From an uncultured Verrucomicrobiota bacterium (GTDB lineage Bacteria; Verrucomicrobiota; Verrucomicrobiia; Limisphaerales; UBA9464), in NCBI GenBank assembly GCA_903910585.1, contig CAIWAH010000022.1:1-35660 (forward strand): a stretch of DNA of 35,660 nt, read 5' to 3'. The position numbers were made by a program, and so were the translations under genes. Of this stretch, positions 1-10,363 are shown piece after piece. Each line of letters starts with the position of its first letter. Position 1 is the stretch's first letter. Below the pieces are notes generated by a model. The model was not told the origin of the DNA. It searched no databases and worked only from the letters and a program-made list of their open reading frames with translations.

Positions 1-187
1 GCAGAACAACTTCCTTGATGACGTGGCGGTGGACAAGGTGAAGGACTTCCAAGGCAAACTCACCGACTTCCTGTCCACCCGGAAGTCGGCGCTGCTCGAC
101 AAGATCCGCAACGAGAAGGCCATCTCCGACGCCATCGCGGCGGAACTCAAGGCGGCTCTCGGCGAGTTCAAGGCCAGCTACCGCTAA
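1..187 (+). CDS. atpA: ATP synthase F1 subunit alpha, C-terminal fragment
   Basis: This is the last 61 codons of an open frame that enters the window at base 2 and stops with TAA at 185-187. The residues (QNNFLDDVAVDKVKDFQ at the start, GEFKASYR at the end) fit the helical C-terminal domain of the F1 alpha subunit, which ends close to this point in the family. The next genes are gamma, beta and epsilon in canonical atp order, and this makes the assignment firm despite the short fragment. Alpha forms the alternating catalytic hexamer with beta at the cytoplasmic face of the membrane. The catalytic and nucleotide-binding parts lie outside the window. Confidence 0.88.
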   Translation, partial: QNNFLDDVAVDKVKDFQGKLTDFLSTRKSALLDKIRNEKAISDAIAAELKAALGEFKASYR

Positions 188-226
188 CGTCGTCACCTGC
201 TCCGCGGGCGACCGCGGGATTGAACC

Positions 227-2598
<2,372 letters not shown>

Positions 2599-2683
2599 CG
2601 CGGCTGCTCACATCCGTCGCTTCGGCGCGATCCGGCTTTTCGGAAGCGGACCGCGGTGAAACCGGCGGACGGAACTCAAAACA

Positions 2684-3091
2684 ATGGCCACCCTCAAACT
2701 CGAAATCGTCACCCCCGAGGCGAAGGTTTACTCCGCCGACGTGGACATGGTCACGCTGCCGGGCGTCGAAGGGGAGATGGGCATCTTTCCGATGCACATC
2801 CCGCTGATGACGCAGATCACCCACGGCGAAATCATCGCCCGCAAAGGCGGCGAGGAATTCCCGTTGGCGGTCGGCGAGGGGTTTGTCCAGGTCACCGGCG
2901 ATCGTGTGGCAGTGCTGACGGACATGGCGATCAAGGCCGACGACATCGACGAGCAGAAGGCCGAAGAGGCCCGCAAGCGCGCCGAGGCCCGTCTGGCGGA
3001 GAAACTGACCGAGGAAGAGCACGCCTCGGTTCAGGCCGCCCTGTTGCACTCGCTTACCCAGCTGAACGTGAAGCGCCGGCGCCGGCAATAG
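2684..3091 (+). CDS. atpC: ATP synthase F1 subunit epsilon
   Basis: The 135-residue product fits the epsilon subunit, which binds the gamma shaft, links F1 to the c-ring and can inhibit ATP hydrolysis. The N-terminal beta-sandwich is recognisable from LEIVTPEAKVYSADVDMVTLPGVEGEMGIFPMHIPLMT, here cited only as a family pattern over residues about 4-45, followed by GFVQVTGDRVAVLTDMA. The C-terminal part (residues about 92-135) is a charged helical hairpin rich in Glu, Ala and Lys/Arg. It is the last atp gene, and a strong terminator hairpin begins 36 bp after its stop. Confidence 0.95.
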   Translation: MATLKLEIVTPEAKVYSADVDMVTLPGVEGEMGIFPMHIPLMTQITHGEIIARKGGEEFPLAVGEGFVQVTGDRVAVLTDMAIKADDIDEQKAEEARKRAEARLAEKLTEEEHASVQAALLHSLTQLNVKRRRRQ

Positions 3092-3126
3092 GCAGAGCGC
3101 GGTTGGCATCATTTCCTGCTAATGAT

Positions 3127-3160
3127 AAACCCCGGTCCTTGCGGACCGGGGTTTGTCTTT
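3127..3160. terminator. Intrinsic terminator of the atp operon (possibly bidirectional)
   Basis: AAACCCCGGTCC at 3127-3138 pairs perfectly with GGACCGGGGTTT at 3143-3154 across a TTGC tetraloop, a 12-bp stem. A T-rich run (GTTTGTCTTT, overlapping the end of the stem) follows on the + strand. On the - strand the arms are flanked by A/T as well, so the hairpin could also stop transcripts of the convergent secretin operon. Confidence 0.85.
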
Positions 3161-3186
3161 GCACTGCGCTACTTCCCCGAACGGAA

Positions 3187-3233
3187 GGGCCTTTGGAAAG
3201 GCCCGCCGGTGGCCTTTCAGCTCACCGGCGGGC
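3187..3233. repeat. Overlapping inverted repeats in the convergent atpC/secretin gap
   Basis: GGGCCTTT (3187-3194) pairs with AAAGGCCC (3197-3204), and GCCCGCCGGT (3201-3210) pairs with ACCGGCGGGC (3224-3233). The two hairpins share bases 3201-3204, so full formation of both is mutually exclusive. They lie 104 bp past the stop of the - strand secretin gene and are reasonable transcript-end structures for that operon. The rest of the 246-bp gap shows no gene. Confidence 0.5.
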
Positions 3234-3337
3234 CGCCACGCCCGGACAGCCCCCCGACCACCGCGATTCAACCCCCATTGAATCCGGTTGCCGGGCTCCC
3301 CCCACGGGATGGACTGCCCTGCGGGCCATAAGCGGGG

Positions 3338-5017
3338 TCATTCGACGATGCGCGGCGTGATGAGCATCACGAGCTCGCGCTTCTGGGCGGCGTCAAAACG
3401 GCCCTTGAAAAGATTCCCCAGCAGCGGGATGTCGCCGGCCACGGGCACCTTGCGGCGCGTGTTGGCCTGCGAAGTCTGGATCAGGCCGCCCATGACGATG
3501 GTCGAGCCGTCCCGCACCCGGATCAGTGTCGAGGCCTGCTTGATGTCGAGCACCGGCGCGGTGGTGTCGCCAGTCCGGGATGATTTCACCTCGAGGAGTC
3601 CAGTCAGGACCGGAGAGATGTCGAGCGTAACCCAGTCGTCGGTAGAGACCTGAGGCGTGATCGCCAAGATCGTTCCCACGGTGACCGTCTGCACCTGTTC
3701 GGCATCCAGCGCGTTGTTGCCGGCGCCGCCGTTGGTGGGCAGGACCGTGACGGACTTCGAGAAGAAGGGCATTTCCGTGCCAACTTTGATCAGCGCGGTC
3801 TGGTTGTTCATGGTCCGGATGCGCGGCTTGGAAATCACCTGCACCTCGCCCATCTCCTGAAGCGCATCCACGACCACCGAAGTGTTCTGATTTTGGAACA
3901 CCATCGTGAATGTGTCCGGCTTCAGATCGAAGCCACCCGCGGGATTGATCGGTGCCGTGGCCCCGCTGACGCCGAGTCCGGAGCCATACATCCGGGCCAC
4001 TTGGGACCAATCGATGCCGAACTGGAACTGGTCGTTCAGCGTGACGTCGTAGAGCCGGGCCTCGATGTCCACCTGGCGGTGAATCGTCCGGTCCAAGCTC
4101 TTCACATAACCCTCAATCCGCTTGAGCGCGGAAGGGCGGTCGGTGACCTGGATCAGTCCCGCCGTCATGTTGATGGCGAGGTTTTCGCGGCCCTTGTCGG
4201 TGACGAGCTTGTCGAGTTCGCCCTTGAGTTCCTGCCAGAAATTAACCGGATTCTGGGCGGTCAGGGCGACTGAAGAACCGTTGCTCCCGCCGCCGCCCGC
4301 ACCACCGCCGGCACCACCACCGCCTCCGGCCGCACCACCACCACCACCGCCTCCGGCCGCGCCGCCACCGGCACCGCCGCCGCCACCCGAGCCCCCGCTC
4401 GCACCGCTGGCGAGGTTCGCCGAGCTCGTTCCCGAGCCGGTGCGGTTCATCCGCAGGTAATCAATCTGGAAGGTGCGGGTTTCGGCACCGCGGACACGGA
4501 TCAGGCCGTGCTCAAGGCTCCAGGAATAGTCGTTCGCCTCCAGCAGTGCGCGCATGATGGCTTCGAGCGGCAGGTCGCGGACATCGAGGGTGACCGTGCC
4601 GGTGACATCGTTGTCCGGAACGATGTTGAGGTTGTTGGCCTGGGCGAACAGTGCCAGTGCCGCCTTCAACTCCAGGCCGGCGGCCTTGAAGGTGTAGAGG
4701 GTCTTGTTGGCCGCCGCCTCGGTTCCCGGCAGTGCCGTTCCGTTGGCGGACGGAACCGGTTCGGCCTTCACCGGCGCCACGTTCGTGGACGTGCCCGCGC
4801 GGGCGCGCTCCTCGGCGGCGTTCCATTCGTTGTCGGCGAGGCGGGTCCGGAATTCGGGCCCGCGGTCGGGATTGTGTTCCCGTTGCCAGGGGGTGACCTC
4901 CTTCTTGGGGTCGCGGGTGGAGGCGCAGCCGGCGGCAATGCCGGCCAAGGTGATAGTGATCGCCGCCTGCCAGAGGCGACGGGCCCGCGGTGGGACCGGT
5001 GGTGTGGGGGTGTTCAT
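3338..5017 (-). CDS. Lipoprotein secretin, MshL/PilQ/GspD-like outer-membrane channel
   Basis: The 559-residue product forms the outer-membrane channel of a type IV pilus or type II secretion-like machine. The N-terminus is Arg-rich, then hydrophobic, ending LAGIAAGC, a plausible lipobox with C31 as the lipidated residue (Ala at -3 is less typical). Residues about 105-180 fit a secretin/TonB short N-terminal domain. A glycine-rich low-complexity linker spans residues about 203-246. A second periplasmic domain (AINMTAGLIQVTDRPSALKRI) leads into the secretin core, with VISKPRIRTMNNQTALIKVG and the diagnostic end VPVAGDIPLLGNLF followed by ELVMLITPRIV. It is the last gene of the - strand pilus operon, 43 bp after the PilP-like gene. 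A lipoprotein secretin after MshI/J/K-like genes argues for an MSHA-type system. The leader (ACAGAACACACACATCAATCCC before ATG, quoted in part) has no Shine-Dalgarno sequence. Confidence 0.93.
   Translation of the reverse strand: MNTPTPPVPPRARRLWQAAITITLAGIAAGCASTRDPKKEVTPWQREHNPDRGPEFRTRLADNEWNAAEERARAGTSTNVAPVKAEPVPSANGTALPGTEAAANKTLYTFKAAGLELKAALALFAQANNLNIVPDNDVTGTVTLDVRDLPLEAIMRALLEANDYSWSLEHGLIRVRGAETRTFQIDYLRMNRTGSGTSSANLASGASGGSGGGGGAGGGAAGGGGGGGAAGGGGGAGGGAGGGGSNGSSVALTAQNPVNFWQELKGELDKLVTDKGRENLAINMTAGLIQVTDRPSALKRIEGYVKSLDRTIHRQVDIEARLYDVTLNDQFQFGIDWSQVARMYGSGLGVSGATAPINPAGGFDLKPDTFTMVFQNQNTSVVVDALQEMGEVQVISKPRIRTMNNQTALIKVGTEMPFFSKSVTVLPTNGGAGNNALDAEQVQTVTVGTILAITPQVSTDDWVTLDISPVLTGLLEVKSSRTGDTTAPVLDIKQASTLIRVRDGSTIVMGGLIQTSQANTRRKVPVAGDIPLLGNLFKGRFDAAQKRELVMLITPRIVE
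4280..4412 (-). repeat. Low-complexity GGC/GCC-rich tract encoding the Gly/Ala linker of the secretin
   Basis: On the + strand this is a run of CCG/CCA/CAC triplets with near-identical units (CACCACCGCCTCCGGCCGC appears twice). On the - strand it encodes about 44 residues of almost only Gly and Ala. Such a tract can slip during replication and change length in frame. Confidence 0.8.
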
Positions 5018-5060
5018 GGGATTGATGTGTGTGTTCTGTGGGGGTGGGGGAGAACTGAAC

Positions 5061-5669
5061 TCAGCCGCCGGCTTGGGGTTGGCGGGTGCCGGACTCGGCG
5101 GACGGCGGGGGAACCGGTCCGGCCGTGGCCGTGGGAGCCTTCGCGTCCGGTAGGCGATCGAAGGCGGGGAATTCCGCCCGGATTTCCCCGTTGGCCGGAT
5201 GGCTCAGGAAAACCGCGCCGTTTTCGATGCGCTCGACGGTGTGGCCAAATGCTTCCTCGCCTTCACGCAGGACGCGGCCGTTGATGACCGCAAACTGCTG
5301 GCCCGCCTGGCGCCAGATGGCGGAGACCAGCATTGTCTCGGGCTTGGCAGATGGGATGATGCTCGGCCGGGCATTGACCGGCTTGAGGTAGGCAAACGGA
5401 TCGCGATCCGGCGCCTGCAGCCAACGTTCCATCCGGCTGCGGGCGAGCTCGCGGCGAATCGTGGATTCCCCGGTCGGGAGCACGGGCAACGGTGCGGCCG
5501 GCGTGACCGGTCCCGCTGCGCCGCCGATCTTGGGAACAGCCTTGCGGCCGAGCGCGAACTTCGGGCCGAGCGCGCGGCGAAGCTCCTTGCGGGAATTGAA
5601 GAAGACGCTGCCGAGGGCGACGACCACGAGGCCGGCCACGACGAAGCGGTTGCGCAGCAGTTTTTTCAT
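5061..5669 (-). CDS. Inner-membrane-anchored PilP/GspC/MshK-like protein
   Basis: The 202-residue product has one N-terminal membrane anchor (residues about 8-25, RFVVAGLVVVALGSVFF), a Pro/Ala-rich linker, and a small beta domain at about 110-165. That domain (SAIWRQAGQQFAVINGRVLREGEE, then ERIENGAVFLS) has the pattern of the PilP/GspC homology-region fold, which links the inner-membrane platform to the secretin. A Pro/Ala-rich tail follows. The start overlaps the end of the PilO-like gene by 4 bp (ATGA), so the two are probably translationally coupled, and the secretin gene follows. The assignment rests on the fold pattern, position and size; a MshK name is an inference. Confidence 0.7.
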   Translation of the reverse strand: MKKLLRNRFVVAGLVVVALGSVFFNSRKELRRALGPKFALGRKAVPKIGGAAGPVTPAAPLPVLPTGESTIRRELARSRMERWLQAPDRDPFAYLKPVNARPSIIPSAKPETMLVSAIWRQAGQQFAVINGRVLREGEEAFGHTVERIENGAVFLSHPANGEIRAEFPAFDRLPDAKAPTATAGPVPPPSAESGTRQPQAGG

Positions 5670-6301
5670 GGCTTGGGCGCGATGCCCCAGAGTTGGAGGT
5701 TGTAGGTGGCCTTCGCCGCAGTGCCGTTGCGGCCGGCGAGGTTCAGCTTGCGGATGTCCACACGTTTCGGGTGGGTCGCGAGGTAGTGGGTGAATTCCAG
5801 CAGACGCTGGTAGGCGTTGCGCTGGGATTGGATGCCGAGGGCGGGTTTCACCTCAAAGGTGACCGGCACCATGACGAGATTTTCGGCGCCTACGGTCTGG
5901 TTTTCCGCCTCGCCAAAACGCGGATTGAAATCGAGTGCCAGCGTGATGGCCTTGTCCCGGAGTTCATCCAACCAGCCGGCGATGGCCTCCTGGGTGGCGA
6001 AGTGGCGTTCCATGGCGGCGGAATACCGGCCGGTGACGTTTTCGCTTTCGAGTGCCTGGCGCCGCAGTTCCATCTCCTCGATCTGCTGGGTGAGCTTGCT
6101 GGTGCGCCGGGTCAGTTCTTCCGATTCCCGGATGACGGGCCGGATCCGATCGAGCGACCACCAGAGCAGGGTGGCGCTGCACGCAAACGGCAGGATGAAC
6201 ATCAGCCGGGGCAGCACCTTGCGCTGGAACCCGGTCTGCGGCGGCCGGGCCGGGGGCCGGGCCGGGGTTTGGGCGGTGGGAAGCGGCGGCGGGGTTTTCA
6301 T
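5666..6301 (-). CDS. PilO/GspM/MshJ-like pilus assembly protein
   Basis: The 211-residue product has a Pro-rich cytoplasmic N-terminus, one transmembrane helix (about residues 32-50, PRLMFILPFACSATLLWWSL), a coiled-coil stretch (about 55-90, rich in Glu, Arg and Leu) and a compact periplasmic domain (about 110-211). This is the architecture of PilO/GspM/MshJ proteins, which pair with PilN/GspL in the inner-membrane alignment complex. It overlaps the MshI-like gene upstream and the PilP-like gene downstream by 4 bp each. No catalytic motif is expected. The family call comes from architecture and context rather than a distinct signature. Confidence 0.72.
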   Translation of the reverse strand: MKTPPPLPTAQTPARPPARPPQTGFQRKVLPRLMFILPFACSATLLWWSLDRIRPVIRESEELTRRTSKLTQQIEEMELRRQALESENVTGRYSAAMERHFATQEAIAGWLDELRDKAITLALDFNPRFGEAENQTVGAENLVMVPVTFEVKPALGIQSQRNAYQRLLEFTHYLATHPKRVDIRKLNLAGRNGTAAKATYNLQLWGIAPKP

Positions 6302-7818
6302 CGCAGGACTCCTTGCAGCAGGTATTCGCGGGAGCGGGACGGCGGCAGGTTGGCAAACTCCCGCAGGCGGCTGGCCCAGGCATTGAGGGAACCGGATTCC
6401 ACGCCGCCTTTGGCGTCGGCGGCCGCCGGGGCGTTGGTGGAAAGGTCCCGCAGGGTGAGGGGGTCAAAGGTCAGCCCCAATGGTCCCTCGTTCAGCCGGA
6501 GGGCAAACTCGCGCGCCAGCCGGTTCACGTCCGGGGCCGGCATCGCGTCCGAGACCGGCTGCAGGGCGCCGCTGAGGGTGACCCGCCACTGGTTCGTTTC
6601 CGCCAGCAGCGTCAGGTTGGTGAGCACGAGATCCCGAGGCAGCGCCTCGGTGACCCCGCCCAGCACCCAGGTGGGAACCGGGTCCGGCTGGTCGGCCTGG
6701 GCGGCGCTGAGGAAGCTCGATTTGCGTTCGGCTTCGACGAAAAACTCCTGCAGCGACCGGTGGCGGCCCTGAAGTTCCTGTTCGAGCGAAGTCAGGCGGC
6801 CGATGGCGCGCTTTTCCTCGCGGTGGTGATATTGCACGAGTGCCGTAAGGCCGCACGCGGTGGACAGGAGTCCAATGGCCGAGTAGGTGCTGAACCGCAT
6901 CACCGTCCGCCGGGCAGGCGCCTCACGGTGTTCGCGGCTGATCAGGTTGACTTGGGGGCCAACCGAGAGACGCAGGGCCTCTTCTGCCCAGGAGAATTCC
7001 CCGGCCGGGGCCAAACTCGCCTTCAACGGGACTTCAAGGAACCCCGCGAGACCGGGAACCCGCTCGGCCGCCTCGGCATCCGCGAGCCACGCATTGGACA
7101 CGACCACGCCATACTGCTGCTGGGCGAAGAGCAGCGTCCGGTTCAGGTCCACCGCGACCCGGCCGGCGTCCTGACTCCAGGAGCCGGGCAGGGTGCGGAC
7201 CAGCAGCGGCATCGTGTCACCGCGGGCGACCAACACGGTGGTCGTTTCCCCGTGGGCGGCGGCGACGAGCGTGATTTCGTCGTCGCGCAAGGGGAGCTGG
7301 CGCAATTGGGAGCGCAGCACTTCGGAGCCGGGCGTCAACGTGCCCAGGTGCAGTCCCGCATCGTTGCAGGCCTCCACGATGCCCTCGTAAAGCTCGGTCG
7401 GCATCAGATGGAGCAGCGCGCCGCCGCTGGCCTTGGTCGGCACCGTGAGCTGGAAGGCCCACGTCGCCGCGCCGCTGAACGGCTTGTGCTGCTGGACCTG
7501 GCGCTGAAGGTATTTGCTCAGGGAACCCGCCTTGCCCGTGGGCACGTCCACCCAGTGCTGATGAAACTGCGGATGCAGGAGCACGAGCGAGACGTTGGTG
7601 CCCTGGAAGGCGGTGCGTTTGACCGCCTCCCGCAGGGCGACCAGGAACTCGGCCGGTGTGGAGACCGGCGAGGGGTTGGTCCAGGCGATGCCGAGGGCAC
7701 CCTTGTGCAGCGCGATGGCAGAGAACCGGCCGTTGAGCCAGGAGACGCCCAGCAGTGTGCCGGGAGGCAGCTTCTGGGCCTGGGCCGCAGAGGCGGATTG
7801 AGAGTTGAGTTTGAGCAT
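6298..7818 (-). CDS. PilM-PilN fusion, GspL/MshI-like inner-membrane platform protein
   Basis: The 506-residue product begins with a PilM/MshI-like actin-fold domain (residues about 20-290; GVSWLNGRFSAIALHKG at the start). A single transmembrane segment follows at about 308-332 (STYSAIGLLSTACGLTALVQ), then a coiled coil and a PilN-like periplasmic part containing LPRDLVLTNLTLLAETNQWRV. It therefore joins the cytoplasmic PilM and membrane PilN roles in one chain, as GspL and MshI do. The protein should connect the GspE-type ATPase in the cytoplasm to the periplasmic PilO/PilP proteins. It lies 19 bp after the large pilin gene and overlaps the PilO-like gene by 4 bp. Confidence 0.78.
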   Translation of the reverse strand: MLKLNSQSASAAQAQKLPPGTLLGVSWLNGRFSAIALHKGALGIAWTNPSPVSTPAEFLVALREAVKRTAFQGTNVSLVLLHPQFHQHWVDVPTGKAGSLSKYLQRQVQQHKPFSGAATWAFQLTVPTKASGGALLHLMPTELYEGIVEACNDAGLHLGTLTPGSEVLRSQLRQLPLRDDEITLVAAAHGETTTVLVARGDTMPLLVRTLPGSWSQDAGRVAVDLNRTLLFAQQQYGVVVSNAWLADAEAAERVPGLAGFLEVPLKASLAPAGEFSWAEEALRLSVGPQVNLISREHREAPARRTVMRFSTYSAIGLLSTACGLTALVQYHHREEKRAIGRLTSLEQELQGRHRSLQEFFVEAERKSSFLSAAQADQPDPVPTWVLGGVTEALPRDLVLTNLTLLAETNQWRVTLSGALQPVSDAMPAPDVNRLAREFALRLNEGPLGLTFDPLTLRDLSTNAPAAADAKGGVESGSLNAWASRLREFANLPPSRSREYLLQGVLR

Positions 7819-7837
7819 GGGGGTGCTCCTTGAAGGG

Positions 7838-8905
7838 TTATTGAATCAACTGATCAAGGGTGGTCAGCAGGTTGGTCTGGGCGGAGGCCGTGGCCGTGGC
7901 GTAGGTCTGGTTGGCGAAGCCCGAATTGGCGTAATTGACGTAGGCGGCCAGGTAGGTGTTGAGGGCGTTCACGAACTGGGTCTGGGTCGCGGCCGCGGTC
8001 GGATTGGCGGGGGCTGCGAGGAAGCTGGTGGCGGCCTGCCCGAGGTCGGAACCGACCAGCGAATCGGAAGTCCAACCCGCCTGGGCACCGCCGCCCGACC
8101 GCCACGAACCGCTGTCGCAGACGAAGGCGAGGGAGTTCTTCTGCACGATCACGACCTGGGTCGTGCCGTCCGGCGCGTTGAGCGCGACGCGGGTGCCCTT
8201 GAGGACCCAGACGCTGCGCGGCGAACCGCTCATCACGTTCGTGGAAACGTTGTCGAGGCTGTAGCTGCCGTAGGGCACGCCCTGGGCATTGAGCGCCAGC
8301 TGCACGAACCAGTCGCTCATCTGGATGCGCTGGATCTTGAGATCCTCTCCCTTGCCGCTCCACGACCAGCCCGACGGAATCTGGTTCGGCGAATTGGTCC
8401 ACAGCGCGTCGAACACGTTGGAGGAAACGACTCCGCTCGCGAGCGTCGAGGGCAGCTCCTTGCCCACGGACGAGATCAGCATCATCCGCGGCGACACCGG
8501 CGCGAGCGAGCCGTCCACGGTCTGGGTGAAGGGCAGGCCAGAGGTGCTGTTGGTGCCGATGCGAAGGCGTTCGTCGATCAGCACCAGGCGGGGCAGCTTG
8601 CGGTCATTCTGCAGCAGGCGCGTCGGCGTGGTGCCCAGTTCGGGAGCGATGGCGGCGGCGAAGTTGGTGTGCGAGGGAATCGACCGGGTTCGGAGGGTGT
8701 AGCTCTCGACCGCGGCGCCGATGGCCTTCAGGTATTCCTCTTCCTTGAGCCGGGCACGGTCGTCGATCTCCGACGTGAGCATCGGCAGCGCGGCGGCGGC
8801 GAGCACCACCAGCACGGCCAGCACCAGGAGCAGTTCGATCAGCGTGAAGGCCCGGAAGCGACCGCGTCGCGCCAGACCGGAGTGGATGGGGGGATGGGCG
8901 TTCAT
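7838..8905 (-). CDS. Large type IV pilin-like protein (prepilin N-terminus)
   Basis: The 355-residue product carries a class III signal: a basic leader, then RAFTLIELLLVLAVLVVLAAAALP, in which cleavage would fall before FTLIE (Ala at -1 instead of Gly) and Glu5 is present. The rest is an exported globular region unlike standard major pilins. Segments such as LVLIDERLRIG, LPFTQTVDGS and SVWVLKGTRVALNAPDG align with the larger pilin encoded just upstream, so the two are paralogues. It probably works as a minor or pseudo-pilin. Its start overlaps the end of the upstream pilin gene by 4 bp. Most likely a prepilin peptidase encoded elsewhere processes it. Confidence 0.82.
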   Translation of the reverse strand: MNAHPPIHSGLARRGRFRAFTLIELLLVLAVLVVLAAAALPMLTSEIDDRARLKEEEYLKAIGAAVESYTLRTRSIPSHTNFAAAIAPELGTTPTRLLQNDRKLPRLVLIDERLRIGTNSTSGLPFTQTVDGSLAPVSPRMMLISSVGKELPSTLASGVVSSNVFDALWTNSPNQIPSGWSWSGKGEDLKIQRIQMSDWFVQLALNAQGVPYGSYSLDNVSTNVMSGSPRSVWVLKGTRVALNAPDGTTQVVIVQKNSLAFVCDSGSWRSGGGAQAGWTSDSLVGSDLGQAATSFLAAPANPTAAATQTQFVNALNTYLAAYVNYANSGFANQTYATATASAQTNLLTTLDQLIQ

Positions 8906-10356
8906 CGGATGGAATTACAGGCGTCCCGCAAGGTGTTCCGGTGGGAGATGCACTGGTTGTAGGTCTGGGTGCCGCCGCCGGACTTGCTGCAGCCGCTGTT
9001 GTTGCTCCAAGTGGTGAAGCTGCGGATGCAGTTGAAGGCGGCCTCCACGACCGGCGCGGGGTTGCGGATGACCGGGGCGTTGTCACAGCAGCCGGTGACG
9101 CAGGGACCTTCCACGCGCCAGCCGTAGCCGGGACCGTCGCCGGACATGTAACAGCCGGACTTGACCCAGACGCGGACGATGTTCTTGCCGTCGGGCGATG
9201 CAAACCAGCCGGTTGGACCGCAGGTGAGATCGTCGTGCTTGTAGCGGGTGCCGTCGCACATCTCGAGGACCACATTGGAAAGATCCTTGGTGCTGGTGAC
9301 ATAGACGGAGTTCGTGCAGCCGTTGAACCAGACCGTGACCAATGATTTGCAGTCGGAATCGGTCCCGGCAGTGACGGTTTCCACGCCGGCGGTGCCGCAC
9401 CCGGAGCTGCCGCCGCCGCTGGGACTGCCGTCGTCATCATCGCCATCATCTCCGGTGCCGCCGGTGCCGCCGGTCTGCGCCGTGTTGCTGGCGGTATTGA
9501 GGAAGGTGTCTACCGTTGTCACCAGGCCGATGGCCGGATCGTTCAGGGCCACGGTGACCGGGACGACTGCCTGCACCCAGCGGCCGGCCATGTAGATGTA
9601 GCTGGCGTCGGCGTGGAGGATGTCGCGGGCGAAGAGGCCGCCGCCGGCATTGTGCAGGTCCACGGCGGAGCCATCCACCACCCACAGCTCCTTGCGGGTG
9701 TTCGGGGAGATGGCGTTCGTGGTGCTGGTGCCCATGCTCCAGGTGGCGGAGTTGGTGGCGTCAAGGTTGTTCAGGATGAGCCGGTAGAACAGCCCGGTCA
9801 GGGTCACCCGCTCGCGCTTCAGGTCGGCGGCGGAGCCCTTCCAGGTCGTCGGCCAGCCGGCCGGCAGGGATTCGTCGGCGCTGTTCCAGATGTTCGAGAA
9901 GGTCAGTCCGGACGACGGCAGCGGATCATCCAGGCTGGAGAGGATGATGAAGTTGAGGTTCCGCGGCTCGCGGGAGCCGGCGATGGTCTGCGTGTAGGGC
10001 AGGGCGGAGAACGGCAGCGCGGGCGAACCGATCTGGAACGTCGGATCCACCAGCACCGTGCGGCGGTTGCCGAGGGAGTTGGTGAGGATCTCGTTGACGC
10101 TGCGGTTCAGCTGGGCGGCGACCGCCGTGCTCCAGGTTGTGGACGACGGCACCGACAGCGCCTGCTTGACGACGTTGGACAGGCCGGTGGCGATGCCCTT
10201 GAGGCTGGTCTCCTCGGCCGTGCGCCGGTTTTCGATGAGCGTGCGCTGGGCGGAAACCAGGCCGTAACCGGCAAGGATGGCGATGATCGCGATCACGCCG
10301 ACGAACTCGATCAGCGTGAATCCGCGGGCGCGGAAAGGTGTGCGGGAGTGCTTCAT
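8902..10356 (-). CDS. Large pilin-like protein with Cys-rich C-terminal module
   Basis: The 484-residue product has a prepilin leader with RGFTLIEFVGVIAIIAILAG, giving G|FTLIE cleavage, and a pilin body (about residues 30-290) homologous to the 355-residue pilin that follows. It then adds a Gly/Asp/Ser linker (about 295-318; TGGTGDDGDDDDGSPSGGG) and a C-terminal module of about 165 residues with 13 cysteines, including a CVTGCC motif and WVKSGCYMSGDGPGYGW. The smaller paralogue lacks this module. Disulphide-rich domains on minor pilins are commonly tip adhesins, so an exposed binding role is plausible but inferred. The Asp-rich linker might bind calcium. It lies 7 bp after gspF-like and overlaps the next pilin by 4 bp. 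Confidence 0.82.
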   Translation of the reverse strand: MKHSRTPFRARGFTLIEFVGVIAIIAILAGYGLVSAQRTLIENRRTAEETSLKGIATGLSNVVKQALSVPSSTTWSTAVAAQLNRSVNEILTNSLGNRRTVLVDPTFQIGSPALPFSALPYTQTIAGSREPRNLNFIILSSLDDPLPSSGLTFSNIWNSADESLPAGWPTTWKGSAADLKRERVTLTGLFYRLILNNLDATNSATWSMGTSTTNAISPNTRKELWVVDGSAVDLHNAGGGLFARDILHADASYIYMAGRWVQAVVPVTVALNDPAIGLVTTVDTFLNTASNTAQTGGTGGTGDDGDDDDGSPSGGGSSGCGTAGVETVTAGTDSDCKSLVTVWFNGCTNSVYVTSTKDLSNVVLEMCDGTRYKHDDLTCGPTGWFASPDGKNIVRVWVKSGCYMSGDGPGYGWRVEGPCVTGCCDNAPVIRNPAPVVEAAFNCIRSFTTWSNNSGCSKSGGGTQTYNQCISHRNTLRDACNSIR

Positions 10357-10363
10357 GAGTGGG

